Shown piece by piece: positions 27,936 to 36,806 of a stretch of DNA of 63,572 nt. The notes beneath the pieces were generated by a model. That model ran no database searches and was not told where the DNA came from. It saw only the letters and a list, made by a program, of their open reading frames with translations. Origin of the DNA: Saprospiraceae bacterium (GTDB lineage Bacteria; Bacteroidota; Bacteroidia; Chitinophagales; Saprospiraceae). Made by a program: the position numbers and the translations under genes. Location: assembly GCA_016787285.1 (NCBI GenBank), contig JAEUUV010000120.1, forward strand, positions 1 to 63,572, in the 5' to 3' direction. Every line of letters starts with the position of its first letter. Position 1 is the first letter of the stretch.

Positions 27936-28352
27936 ATGAATACTTATCAAGAGTCCATCATCATTAACGAAGTAGTTCGGGAACGGGCATCGAATAGTCA
28001 GGTGGAGCAAGCCTGCAGCAGCCTGACGAACAACTATTACTCCCAACTCGCATTTGCAAACATGCCCTACACATTCGATTGGGGCGCCGGAGGCGGCACG
28101 TCGGGACAAGTGAAAATCGCCGTGGGCAGCGCCATATTTATGGTGGAGTACGATGCCGTGAACGAAGCGGTTGTGGTATTTGGCGAGTGCGGCACTACGG
28201 TCTGGGAGCATTTCAGCGTGGCCGACGATACCGTACTCCATTACGCAAATAGCGGGTTTTCCTTCGAAGTACAGTTTGAATTACACGATGGAACCGACCT
28301 CAAAATCGTAGTGGAGACCGGCAGCAACACGACTATTGCAGCCTTCGACTGA
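27936..28352 (+). CDS. Hypothetical protein, 138 aa
   Basis: The protein has no signal peptide, membrane segment or known motif. It is acidic, with an N-terminal helix (NEVVRERASNSQVEQACSSL), a glycine-rich turn (DWGAGGGTSG) and a run of beta strands. It is flanked by a minus-strand gene on each side, so it is a single-gene unit. Codon use looks like that of its neighbours. It could be lineage-specific; function unknown. Confidence 0.65.
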   Translation: MNTYQESIIINEVVRERASNSQVEQACSSLTNNYYSQLAFANMPYTFDWGAGGGTSGQVKIAVGSAIFMVEYDAVNEAVVVFGECGTTVWEHFSVADDTVLHYANSGFSFEVQFELHDGTDLKIVVETGSNTTIAAFD

Positions 28353-28423
28353 GGTTTTTCCCAAGTACTTTTGCGAAAATTTGTAAGCAACTTTTAAAAA
28401 AAATTGCCTATACTTTTGTCCCG

Positions 28424-28590
28424 GATATGCGGCTAATGGCCTGAGAAGGGGATGGGTAATACCGGGAATGCAATTTAAACCGGCGTTTCTACTGGTGCCA
28501 TCCAAAGATGTGCGACACAGAAATGGTCGCCATCAGTTTGAAAACGAAATGTGGGCCGGCAGGTTAACCTCTGCCGGCCCTTACATTTTT
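28424..28590 (+). ncRNA. Candidate small RNA between two convergent genes
   Basis: Two exact TACTTTTG promoter boxes (28366-28373 and 28411-28418) point into a stretch with no ORF longer than a few codons. The stretch ends at a strong hairpin (28553-28580) followed by T residues. Inside, GGATGG/CCATCC and GCGAC/GTCGC can pair. No plus-strand protein gene follows for 8 kb, so the promoters have no other target. I recognise no Rfam family; a 6S-type RNA is one possibility to test. Confidence 0.35.
28553..28580. terminator. Strong hairpin between SRPBCC gene and candidate RNA
   Basis: GGGCCGGCAG (28553-28562) and CTGCCGGCCC (28571-28580) pair perfectly around 8 bases. It touches the stop codon of the minus-strand SRPBCC gene and is followed on the plus strand by TTACATTTTT, so it may serve both directions. 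Confidence 0.7.
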
Positions 28591-29048
28591 CCAAAACGTT
28601 CTTCAAGCACCTGATACCGGTGGTCAAAAATATTATTCAACTGGCTCCGGACAAACAGCGCATGCGCCAGTCGCCCCAAAATCCCCATGGGAAGCCGGTA
28701 GTGCACCAGATCGGTCATTTCCACCCCGCCAGGTATCGCTTTGAAATGGTGCTGGTGATGCCAAAGGGCATAGGGGCCAACCCGCTGTTCGTCTACAAAA
28801 AATTCTCCTTCACGAACGTGTGTGATTTCAGTCATCCAGAACAAGGGGATTCCCAGCAACGGGCTTACCGTGTAGGTAATAATCTGGCCCGGGTACATCT
28901 TTTTAAGAAAATCCGGATCCGACTGAATCTGGAACCCCATGTAGGCAGGGGTGATCTTCTGAAGATTGGCAGGTGAAGAGAAAAAAAACCAAGCTGTTTC
29001 AGGGGCGATGGGCAGGCGTTGTGTGCGTTTTAAGGTATATACTGACAT
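28581..29048 (-). CDS. SRPBCC (START-like) family protein
   Basis: The 155-residue protein opens with MSVYTLKRTQRLPIAPETAW followed by FFFSSPANLQKITP, a typical start of the SRPBCC/Bet v 1-like fold that binds hydrophobic ligands. WMTEITHVREGEFFVDEQRVGPYALWHH in the middle and the C-terminal long helix fit as well. I start at the ATG at 29048; the upstream open frame overlaps a hairpin. It lies downstream of the CBS gene on the same strand but a hairpin separates them. The ligand is unknown. Confidence 0.82.
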   Translation of the reverse strand: MSVYTLKRTQRLPIAPETAWFFFSSPANLQKITPAYMGFQIQSDPDFLKKMYPGQIITYTVSPLLGIPLFWMTEITHVREGEFFVDEQRVGPYALWHHQHHFKAIPGGVEMTDLVHYRLPMGILGRLAHALFVRSQLNNIFDHRYQVLEERFGKM

Positions 29049-29086
29049 GATTTTTTTGCCACTCAAACAGCGCTCCCCTAAAATGG

Positions 29087-29119
29087 TTTCGGCATCGGAG
29101 AGTCTCCCCGATGCCGAAA
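29087..29119 (-). terminator. Hairpin between CBS gene and SRPBCC gene
   Basis: TTTCGGCATCGG and CCGATGCCGAAA pair perfectly over 12 bp. It begins 24 bases after the CBS stop codon, and on the minus strand it is followed by a short T-run (CATTTTAG), so it probably ends the CBS transcript. Confidence 0.6.
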
Positions 29120-29142
29120 TCGAATTGTCTGAAAAAGGCAAT

Positions 29143-29568
29143 TTACATATTGTCCGGAATGAACCTTTCCAGATTCTCCGGGTACTCCTTCAGGTATTCA
29201 TATCGGAGCACATCGTAAGTTGTTACGATTCCCTGAAGTTCATGTTTGTCGTTTACAATCGGGATGGCGTGAAAAAGATGTTCCATCAGTACCTCGGCAG
29301 CGGCTCCGATGTGCTGATCTGGTTCCAGAGTAGCCAGGTGTGTGGTCATCACTTCGCTCACACGCATGTCCTGATACGCGACTGCGGACAGGCCCAATTT
29401 GAACATATCCCAGGACGTGATCAGGCCGACAAGTTTTTTCCCATCCACAATTGGTATGTGGTGAATTTTTTTGGTCATAAAAATTTCCCGGGCCTGACCA
29501 AGTGTGTCCCCTGGTGAAAGGGTAACCACATTGGCGGTCATAATCGTGTGTATGCGTTCGTTCATCAT
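29143..29568 (-). CDS. Protein with two CBS domains
   Basis: The 141-residue protein is a CBS-pair module: the first CBS spans about residues 8-62 (VGLITSWDMFKLG) and the second about 70-130 (LQGIVTTYDVLRYE). The repeated motif HxxPIV (HIPIVDGKKL and AIPIVNDKHEL) is visible in both. Such modules bind adenosyl nucleotides and act as sensors. There is no enzymatic domain attached, so the partner is unknown. It is monocistronic with a TACTTTCG box upstream on the minus strand. Confidence 0.92.
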   Translation of the reverse strand: MMNERIHTIMTANVVTLSPGDTLGQAREIFMTKKIHHIPIVDGKKLVGLITSWDMFKLGLSAVAYQDMRVSEVMTTHLATLEPDQHIGAAAEVLMEHLFHAIPIVNDKHELQGIVTTYDVLRYEYLKEYPENLERFIPDNM

Positions 29569-29687
29569 AGGCCAAGTGCGTATTTAGTGTGGCAAATTTG
29601 AAAAAAGTGAGTTTGAAAAATATCTGCGCCGAAAGTAGAGGGCTTCTGCAAAATCTCCAAACAAACGGAAAATTTAACCTGCAAGAC

Positions 29688-32540
29688 TCAGCGCAGTACG
29701 ACCTTTTTTTGGACAGCCCACCGTGTTGTTTGCAACTCCAACCAATACATGCCCTTGGGCAAATTACCAACCGACACGGGCACTTCAAGCAGCCCATCCG
29801 GGGCCTGAAAATATTTGGTTAGAACCACAACACCCTGCGTGTTTCGAAGCACAAGCGTCAGGTCGCCATCGGAAAACGCATTCCAGCGCAGGATAAAAAA
29901 ATCTTCCGCAGGGTTGGGCACTACCTGGGGTAAATCGCGAATCCCGGCCTCTGCCGTTGCCGACAAGGTCGAATCCACCGCGGCGGTTACCGGAACACGT
30001 TCGCTCAGACACTCATCCGGGTAAAAGTCCACTTCCCAGTTGTAAAAATAGTAATAACGTTCACTGCCCAGATTGGACGTTTTGATGGTAACGTAGCCCG
30101 GAATTTCATAAGGATACGCTACATCCTGATCGCTGCGCCGCAACTGCGGACCGTCGGTACCTAAAATTATCTGATTTGTGGCTTCATCGGTAGTCAGAAT
30201 GAGATCGCTCCCTGCGGGAACATCCATATCCAACGGCACTACGGTGATTCCTGCCGGGATGTTTGCCTGCACACTTTGCAAAAGTGAACCATTCGAACTC
30301 CGCAGGTCAATTTGTCGAATGCCGGCCTTATTGGTGTACACCTTTGTACTTACCAATCGAAACGGCGTGTGGCAGTCGAAAATGATGGCTCCGTTGGTTT
30401 GCATACCGGCGAAGTTCGAGCCGGAGTGGTTTTGCATGCCTGTAAATTCATTCGGCCGGTCGAAGGATTGCAGGTTTGATACCCAAAACATGGTCGAATT
30501 TGACAAAGGAGGTGTTACAAACGGATTACCTGCGAAAATCAGGTTGCCGCCGGACGCCGCATCATACCAAAGCAGTTCATCGCCGGACGCAGTAAGCATA
30601 GCCGGACTATGTGGGGCCACGGTATCCGACACCGGCACGGGCAAATCTGCAGACAGCACCGTGACTTGTACCGCCGCCGATTCAAACTGGGCGCACAAAC
30701 CCTGAACTTGAACCGAATAGGTGCCGGACTCGGAAACTATTATCGAAGCCGTGTTGGCTCCGGTACTCCACTGGTACGCACTTGCCGGAGAAGAAGTCAG
30801 CACTACCGAATCCCCGAAACAAAACGTGGTATCTCCCTGAATTTCAATGGTTGGTACTTCAACCGGATCCACGAGCACAGCCAGATAGTTGGACACCGTG
30901 GTGCACCCGTCTGATGAAGTCGCCGTGACGGCGTACACGCCGGCGGTGTTTGCCCAAATAGAAGTGGTTGAGTCACCGGTGCTCCACAGGTAGCCGGCAA
31001 AAATGTCTTGAACCTGAAGCGATACACTGTCGCCGGAACAAAAAACCGTGCTGCCCAAGGCGGAAATAATTGCCGGTGGCGCCGTGCATTTCCCTTCTTC
31101 CAGCACGATGTACTGATCTACAGCCGGCTGAAGCAGCACGTCCACCGTGCCGGATGGCCATTGCACGACCACGGAGTCAATCTGCGTCAGACTACCCATG
31201 CCGAAATGGATGTGGGTAGAATTCATAATTCCGTAACTCTCGCCCGATCGTACTTCCCGCACCTGCGTACCCAATGCGCTGTACAAAAGCACCTTGGTTC
31301 CGATAGCACTTCGGTTGCTCTGAACGCCGCGCAATGTCATGCCGAAAAAATGATTTCCGTTTCCCGAATTCAGCCAGACCTCGTCCGGGATGTTGCTCGG
31401 TGTGGTATAAACCTGGGCGTAGCCCGCATAAATATCCTGAAACCCGTCGTGGTTCAGGTCGCCGAGTGCGAAGGACTCCATCTGTTTTGTGCCTAAAACG
31501 GGGAGTTCGGAAAAGGTTTTGTTGCCGTTGTTCCGGAAAAGGTAGTGCTGTGTCCCGGCCACGAGAATGTCCACATAGCCGTCGTTGTCAAAATCCCGAA
31601 AAACTCCTTGAATCGGGAGTCCGGCAATTGCGTTGAACAACCCGGCACTCGCAGTAATGTCCGTGAAATGGCCGGATCCGTCGTTCTCCAGCAGTTGGCT
31701 GCTTTGGTCGTGGTTGGTGACAAAACAGTCAAAATCGCCGTCGTTGTCAATGTCGCCAAAGTCCGCTGTCCAACTCTGGGCGCCGATCCGAAGCCCGGAA
31801 GCGTTGCTCAAGTCCTGTGTGTAGGTGCCATCACCGTTGTTCAAAAACAACTGGTTGATTCGCCGACCGTCGTTAGGGTCGGTTACGCCTTGCCGGCACT
31901 TGGCGATGTACAAATCCAGGTCGCCGTCGTTGTCCACATCGCTCCAGACGGAGCCGTAATTGCCCGAATTGTCGGAAGGTGGTTCAGTGACAAACGAAAT
32001 GGCGTTGGAACTATATGTCAGGGTGCCTTGCCCGTCGCCGGTGTTCAAAAAAACGCGTGGTGCGCCGTCGTCGTGGCAAACAAATGCGTCCAGCCAACCG
32101 TCGTGGTTGATGTCGGCCATGTTTACGCACTGCACGAATGTTTGCGGGCCGGGTTGCTGGATGATGTTGAAGGCAACGCCATTGGAAATCAGCACTTTGA
32201 TGCCGTCGTAATCGCCACCGGTCAAAATATCGGGCCGTCCGTTGTTGGTCAAATCCCCGGCGCAAATACCCCATTGGCTCTGGTTGGACACGGCGCCTAC
32301 GACCACATGCTGAAAAGGAGTTCCCGGAGCGGTCTGGTATTCGACAGCCATTTGGTAACCTTGGTTCATGCGCACGATGTCGTCTTTGCCGTCGCCGTTC
32401 ATGTCAAGCACGGCAATGGCCACACCGCTAAAATTCGGTGTCGGAAGCAGCAAGTTTGTTTGTCTGGAAAACTGAATTTGGGCAAAAAGGCCGGGATTTA
32501 GGCAACAGCAAAAGGCGAGGATCAAAAAGCGGAGCGGCAT
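29688..32540 (-). CDS. Large secreted FG-GAP/ASPIC-UnbV protein with T9SS sorting tail
   Basis: After a signal peptide (ILAFCCCLNPGLFA), about 380 residues carry FG-GAP/VCBS repeats with Ca-binding motifs of the type DxNxDGxxD (DMNGDGKDD, DINHDGWLD, DVDNDGDLD, DIDNDGDFD). An ASPIC/UnbV domain follows (AIGTKVLLYS...VVVQWPSG). The second half has PKD/Ig-like segments with paired Cys (FCSGDSVSLQV, FCFGDSVVLTS) and ends in a type A T9SS tail (PNPAEDFFILRW ... KGMYWLELQ). It is therefore expected at the cell surface, with T9SS removing the tail. The function is likely adhesion or binding; inference only. Confidence 0.93.
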   Translation of the reverse strand: MPLRFLILAFCCCLNPGLFAQIQFSRQTNLLLPTPNFSGVAIAVLDMNGDGKDDIVRMNQGYQMAVEYQTAPGTPFQHVVVGAVSNQSQWGICAGDLTNNGRPDILTGGDYDGIKVLISNGVAFNIIQQPGPQTFVQCVNMADINHDGWLDAFVCHDDGAPRVFLNTGDGQGTLTYSSNAISFVTEPPSDNSGNYGSVWSDVDNDGDLDLYIAKCRQGVTDPNDGRRINQLFLNNGDGTYTQDLSNASGLRIGAQSWTADFGDIDNDGDFDCFVTNHDQSSQLLENDGSGHFTDITASAGLFNAIAGLPIQGVFRDFDNDGYVDILVAGTQHYLFRNNGNKTFSELPVLGTKQMESFALGDLNHDGFQDIYAGYAQVYTTPSNIPDEVWLNSGNGNHFFGMTLRGVQSNRSAIGTKVLLYSALGTQVREVRSGESYGIMNSTHIHFGMGSLTQIDSVVVQWPSGTVDVLLQPAVDQYIVLEEGKCTAPPAIISALGSTVFCSGDSVSLQVQDIFAGYLWSTGDSTTSIWANTAGVYAVTATSSDGCTTVSNYLAVLVDPVEVPTIEIQGDTTFCFGDSVVLTSSPASAYQWSTGANTASIIVSESGTYSVQVQGLCAQFESAAVQVTVLSADLPVPVSDTVAPHSPAMLTASGDELLWYDAASGGNLIFAGNPFVTPPLSNSTMFWVSNLQSFDRPNEFTGMQNHSGSNFAGMQTNGAIIFDCHTPFRLVSTKVYTNKAGIRQIDLRSSNGSLLQSVQANIPAGITVVPLDMDVPAGSDLILTTDEATNQIILGTDGPQLRRSDQDVAYPYEIPGYVTIKTSNLGSERYYYFYNWEVDFYPDECLSERVPVTAAVDSTLSATAEAGIRDLPQVVPNPAEDFFILRWNAFSDGDLTLVLRNTQGVVVLTKYFQAPDGLLEVPVSVGNLPKGMYWLELQTTRWAVQKKVVLR

Positions 32541-32656
32541 AGCGGTTTTACAAAAGATGGATTTTAAAACGGCGGCAAGATAGGCCGGCGCCCTTTAGAA
32601 AGGTAGGAGTGTGCAGCAGACACAACAAATTTGCCAATCGCCGACGCTGTGCAGGC

Positions 32657-33583
32657 TTACGTGCGCTGGGCTGCCAGCAGATAAAGCACTGCCATACGCA
32701 CCGCCACCCCGTTTTCTACCTGCTGCAAAATGATGCTTTGGCGACTGTCGGCTACATCGGACGTGAGCTCCACCCCCCGGTTGATCGGCCCGGGGTGCAT
32801 GACCACGATTTCCTTGTCCAAACCGTCCAGCATTTCGCGGTTGATCCCGAAAAACTGGTGGTACTCGCGCAAGCTGGGAAAATACTTGATGTCCTGCCGT
32901 TCCAACTGGATGCGCAGCACATTGGCCACATCGCACCAGCGCAGGGATTCGCGCACATCGTGCGAAACCTCCACCCCGAGTTCGGCGTAGTGTTTCGGAA
33001 TGAGGGTCGGCGGGCCGCAAACCCGCACTTTGGCGCCAAGTTTCAGCAGGCAAAACACATTGCTCAGCGCTACGCGGCTGTGCAGGATGTCGCCGATAAT
33101 CGCCACTTTTTTGCCGGCTACATCGCCGAGTTTTTCCCGGATAGAGTAGGCGTCCAACAAAGCCTGGGTCGGGTGTTCGTGGGTGCCATCGCCGGCGTTG
33201 ACGATGTTGGCCGGGATGTGTTTGGACAAAAAAACGCAGGCGCCGGGCGCCGGATGACGCATCACCACCATGTCCACCTTCATGGCCAGGATGTTGTTCA
33301 CCGTGTCGAGCAGCGTCTCGCCTTTGCTGACGCTGGACGACGAGGCGGTAAAATTGACAATGTCGGCGCTCAGACGGCGTTCGGCCAGTTCAAAGGAAAC
33401 CCGCGTGCGGGTGCTGCTCTCGAAAAACAGGTTGGCCACCGTGATGTCCCGCAAGGAAGGCACCTTTTTGATGGGGCGGTTGATCACTTCCTTGAAATTG
33501 TCGGCCGTCTCGAAGATGAGTTGAATATCGTCTTCGGAGATGTTTTTGATGCCGATGAGGTGGCGTGTGCTGAGTTGCTTCAT
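32657..33583 (-). CDS. pyrB: Aspartate carbamoyltransferase catalytic subunit PyrB
   Basis: PyrB makes carbamoyl-aspartate, the first committed step of pyrimidine synthesis. The carbamoyl-phosphate motif FFESSTRTRVSFE (about residues 50-62), the GTHEHPTQALLD loop (about 133-144) and the HPGPINRGVE motif (about 263-272) are intact, and the 308-residue length is typical. It overlaps pyrR by 4 bases and is in the order gyrA-pyrR-pyrB on the minus strand. No pyrI or dihydroorotase is next to it. Confidence 0.97.
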   Translation of the reverse strand: MKQLSTRHLIGIKNISEDDIQLIFETADNFKEVINRPIKKVPSLRDITVANLFFESSTRTRVSFELAERRLSADIVNFTASSSSVSKGETLLDTVNNILAMKVDMVVMRHPAPGACVFLSKHIPANIVNAGDGTHEHPTQALLDAYSIREKLGDVAGKKVAIIGDILHSRVALSNVFCLLKLGAKVRVCGPPTLIPKHYAELGVEVSHDVRESLRWCDVANVLRIQLERQDIKYFPSLREYHQFFGINREMLDGLDKEIVVMHPGPINRGVELTSDVADSRQSIILQQVENGVAVRMAVLYLLAAQRT

Positions 33584-34134
33584 GCTTGACGCTTTTCAAA
33601 GAATAGAATCTCGTCCGCTCCGTGTACTTCCTTCCAGTGTACTTTTACGTATGCCTCATCAAGCGCATCCACTACCAGCCCGGTGTAGTCGGCCTGAATG
33701 GGCAAATGGCGGTTGAAACGCCGGTCCACCAGCACCAACAGTTCGATCATTTGCGGACGACCATAGTGCTGGAGCGCAGCCAGAGCCGCCTGAATCGTGC
33801 GCCCGGTGTACAGCACATCGTCCACCAGCAGCACTTTTTTGTTGGTCACGATGAAATCCATCTCGTTGGGGTGGGGGGCCAACGGGGTGTCGTGCATCCG
33901 GAAATCGTCGCGGTAAAACGTAATGTCCAGCCGTCCGTATTCGATGCGGGGATTACCGGTCAAAACCTGCAAGCGCTCGTGAATCCGGTCGGACAAGGGC
34001 ACCCCGCGGGGCTGGATACCCACCACACAGGCATCGGAAAAATCGCCCCAGTCTTCGATCAACTGGTGGCAGAGCCGTTCGATGGTCAGACCGAACCGCT
34101 CGCTGTGGAGCAGATTTTTTCCGGCAGTATTCAT
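33580..34134 (-). CDS. pyrR: PyrR-like phosphoribosyltransferase
   Basis: The 184-residue protein has the PRPP-binding motif KVLLVDDVLYTGRT (about residues 99-112) and the PyrR-type context VGIQPRGVPLSDRI and LVLVDRRFNRHLPI. In Firmicutes PyrR senses UMP and controls the pyr operon through attenuation, with some uracil phosphoribosyltransferase activity; for Bacteroidota this is less clear. It overlaps pyrB by 4 bases and starts 5 bases after gyrA, so all three form one unit. I see no PyrR anti-antiterminator-type RNA stem before the gene. Confidence 0.93.
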   Translation of the reverse strand: MNTAGKNLLHSERFGLTIERLCHQLIEDWGDFSDACVVGIQPRGVPLSDRIHERLQVLTGNPRIEYGRLDITFYRDDFRMHDTPLAPHPNEMDFIVTNKKVLLVDDVLYTGRTIQAALAALQHYGRPQMIELLVLVDRRFNRHLPIQADYTGLVVDALDEAYVKVHWKEVHGADEILFFEKRQA

Positions 34135-34139
34135 AATTT

Positions 34140-36620
34140 TTATGCTTCGGTTTCCGCAGGGATTATTTCCTCGTCGGCTTGTTTCACCACCGTCACGTCG
34201 GCAATTTCGTCGTTGTCGTTCAGGCGGATCACCTTCACGCCCTGTGTGTTGCGGCCCATGACACGCATTTCGGAAACGGCTGTGCGAATGGTGACGCCGT
34301 TCGTGGTGGTAATCATCAGGTCGTCCTCGTCGGTCACGGATTTGATCGCCACGAGGTTGCCAGTTTTGGCGGTTACCTGCATGGTTTTCACCCCTTTGCC
34401 CCCGCGCCCGTGCGTCGGATATTCTTCGAGCGCCGAACGTTTGCCGAGGCCTTTTTCCGAAACCACGAGAATAGTGGCGGAGGTGTCCGCCGGATCCACG
34501 CAGACCATGCCGACCACCATGTCGTTGTTCTCGTTGTCCACCCGGATGCCGCGCACACCGGCGGCGCCGCGGCCCATCGGGCGCACGTCCTGTTCGTTGA
34601 ATCGGATCGCGCGGCCGCTTTGCACGGCGAGCAGAATTTCGTTGTTGCCGTTGGTCAGTTTGGCCTCGATCAGGGCGTCGCCCTCGTTGATTTCGATGGC
34701 GTTGATCCCGCCCTGACGCGGACGCGAATAGGCCTCCAGCAGGGTTTTTTTGATCTGCCCGCGTTTGGTGCAGAACATGATGTAATGGCTGTTGATGAAC
34801 TCGTCGTCGTCGAGTTTTTTCCGCAATATAATATAGGCGCGGACCCTGTCTTCTTTAGGAATATTCAGCAGGTTCTGGATCACACGCCCGGCGGTGGTTT
34901 TTCCGCCTTCAGGAATCTCGTACACTTTCAGCCAGAAACAGCGCCCGCTCTCGGTGAAGAGCAGGATCGTCTGGTGGTTGGTGGCGATGAACATGTGCTC
35001 CACAAAATCCTCGTCGCGGGTGCGGACGCCCACGGCGCCCCGGCCGCCGCGGCCCTGCGCCCGGTATTCGGTGCTGGGGGTGCGTTTGATGTAGCCGGCG
35101 TGGCTGATGGTGATGACCACCTCCTCGTCCTCAATGAGGTCTTCGATGCTGATGTCGGCGTCATCTATTTCAATAGCGGTGCGGCGCGCGTCGCCGTAGC
35201 GCTCCATCACTTCCCGGGTTTCGTCTTTGACGATTCCACGCTGGAGCATTTCGTCGGCAAGGATGGCCTTGAGTTCGGCAATTTTGCGCTGCAACTCCTC
35301 GTATTCGGCGCGCACCTTGTCGCGCTCGAGTCCGGTGAGCTGTTGCAAACGCATGGCGAGAATGGCCTTGGCCTGAACTTCGGACAAGCCGAAACGCTCC
35401 ATAAGTCCGGCCCGGGCGGTATCCGCGTCTTTGGAGGCGCGAATGAGCGCAATAACCTCATCGAGGTGGTCGAGCGCGATGAGCAAACCCTCCAGAATGT
35501 GGGCGCGCTCTTCGGCTTTACGCAATTCGAAACGCGTACGGCGCACGATCACTTCGAGGCGGAATTTGATAAACTCTGTGATCAAATCCAGCAGGTTCAG
35601 CGTGCGTGGGCGACCGTTGACGAGCGCGATATTGTTGATCCCGTAACTGGTCTGGAGCGGCGTCAATTTGAACAACTGGCTCAGGATGACATTCGCAGCG
35701 GCGTCGCGTTTCACCTCGATCACGATGCGGACACCCTCGCGGTTCGACTCATCGCGCACATCGGAAATGCCGAGGATTTTTTTCTCGTTTACCAGATCGG
35801 CGATTTTGCTGATGAGCATCGCCTTGTTGACCTGGTATGGAATCTCCGTGACGATGATGGCTTCGCGGCCCTTGTCGTCGGTTTCGATTTCGGTTTTGGA
35901 GCGCACTACCACCCGGCCCCGTCCGGTACGGAAACCTTCCTTGATTCCCGACAAACCGTGGATGATGCCGCCTGTCGGGAAATCAGGCGCCTGTACGTGC
36001 TGCATCAGTTCCTCCACGTCAATGTCGGGATTGTCCACCGCTGCGATTATGGCGGAACACACCTCGACGAGGTTGTGTGGCATCATGTTGGTGGCCATAC
36101 CGACGGCGATACCGCTGGCGCCGTTTACCAGCAGGTTGGGGAATTTGGTGGGCACCACCGTCGGCTCTTCCAGAGAATCGTCAAAATTCAGTTGAAAATC
36201 AACGGTTTCCTTGTCAATATCGCCCAGCATCTCGTCGGCTACGCGGCGCAGGCGCGCTTCGGTGTAACGCATGGCCGCAGGGCTGTCGCCGTCCATGGAA
36301 CCGAAGTTGCCCTGACCGTCCACCAGTGGGTAACGCAGGCTCCATTCCTGGGCCATGCGCACCATGGTGTCGTATACGGAACTGTCGCCGTGCGGGTGGT
36401 ACTTACCCAGCACCTCACCCACGATACGGGCCGATTTTTTGTAAGGTTTGTTGTAGGAAACCCCGAGATCGAGCATGCCGTACAGCACGCGTCGGTGAAC
36501 CGGTTTCAGGCCGTCGCGCACATCGGGCAGGGCACGGCTGACGATCACCGACATGGAATAGTCAATGTACGCGGTTTTTAGTTCGTCTTCAATGTTGATG
36601 GGAACGATCCTCGACTCCAT
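34140..36620 (-). CDS. gyrA: DNA gyrase subunit A
   Basis: GyrA cuts and rejoins DNA during negative supercoiling. The 826-residue protein has the winged-helix catalytic core with the active-site Tyr in [10 protein letters not shown] (about residue 125), the quinolone region [14 protein letters not shown], with the usual Ser and Asp, and a C-terminal beta-pinwheel with a GyrA box of the form [10 protein letters not shown] (about 528-537). Nothing suggests quinolone resistance. It heads a tight operon with pyrR and pyrB. A TACCTTTG box lies about 95 bases upstream. Confidence 0.98.
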   Translation of the reverse strand: MESRIVPINIEDELKTAYIDYSMSVIVSRALPDVRDGLKPVHRRVLYGMLDLGVSYNKPYKKSARIVGEVLGKYHPHGDSSVYDTMVRMAQEWSLRYPLVDGQGNFGSMDGDSPAAMRYTEARLRRVADEMLGDIDKETVDFQLNFDDSLEEPTVVPTKFPNLLVNGASGIAVGMATNMMPHNLVEVCSAIIAAVDNPDIDVEELMQHVQAPDFPTGGIIHGLSGIKEGFRTGRGRVVVRSKTEIETDDKGREAIIVTEIPYQVNKAMLISKIADLVNEKKILGISDVRDESNREGVRIVIEVKRDAAANVILSQLFKLTPLQTSYGINNIALVNGRPRTLNLLDLITEFIKFRLEVIVRRTRFELRKAEERAHILEGLLIALDHLDEVIALIRASKDADTARAGLMERFGLSEVQAKAILAMRLQQLTGLERDKVRAEYEELQRKIAELKAILADEMLQRGIVKDETREVMERYGDARRTAIEIDDADISIEDLIEDEEVVITISHAGYIKRTPSTEYRAQGRGGRGAVGVRTRDEDFVEHMFIATNHQTILLFTESGRCFWLKVYEIPEGGKTTAGRVIQNLLNIPKEDRVRAYIILRKKLDDDEFINSHYIMFCTKRGQIKKTLLEAYSRPRQGGINAIEINEGDALIEAKLTNGNNEILLAVQSGRAIRFNEQDVRPMGRGAAGVRGIRVDNENNDMVVGMVCVDPADTSATILVVSEKGLGKRSALEEYPTHGRGGKGVKTMQVTAKTGNLVAIKSVTDEDDLMITTTNGVTIRTAVSEMRVMGRNTQGVKVIRLNDNDEIADVTVVKQADEEIIPAETEA

Positions 36621-36715
36621 TCTTGCGATTTACGAATTAGGAAATTTGACTGACGGTCTGGAAGGGCAGGGCAGGGGCCATTTCGGCCTGGATTGCCCGT
36701 TTCCAAATCGGCGCG

Positions 36716-36723
36716 CAAAGGTA
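36716..36723 (-). promoter_or_regulatory. -7 element TACCTTTG of the gyrA promoter
   Basis: The minus-strand sequence TACCTTTG fits the Bacteroidota -7 box. It is 95 bases upstream of the gyrA ATG, implying a leader of about 85 bases for the gyrA-pyrR-pyrB transcript. Confidence 0.65.
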
Positions 36724-36794
36724 CGAAAAATGGTCGGGTAACACCGATTACACACGATATGGCTTTTGTCTCTTTTTTGAAAAAAATCCTCGCC

Positions 36795-36802
36795 TACCTT
36801 TG
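36795..36802 (+). promoter_or_regulatory. -7 element TACCTTTG, 4 bases before a start codon
   Basis: TACCTTTG is separated from the ATG at 36807 by only CCCC. With transcription starting about 7 bases after the box, the mRNA would begin at or near the ATG (leaderless). Confidence 0.6.
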
Positions 36803-36806
36803 CCCC

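Noticed and set aside
34179-36581. Long plus-strand open frame opposite gyrA (about 800 codons)
   Set aside because: It is antisense to a certain gene; G+C-rich codon use makes long shadow frames, and the translation shows only His- and Gly-rich low-complexity sequence.
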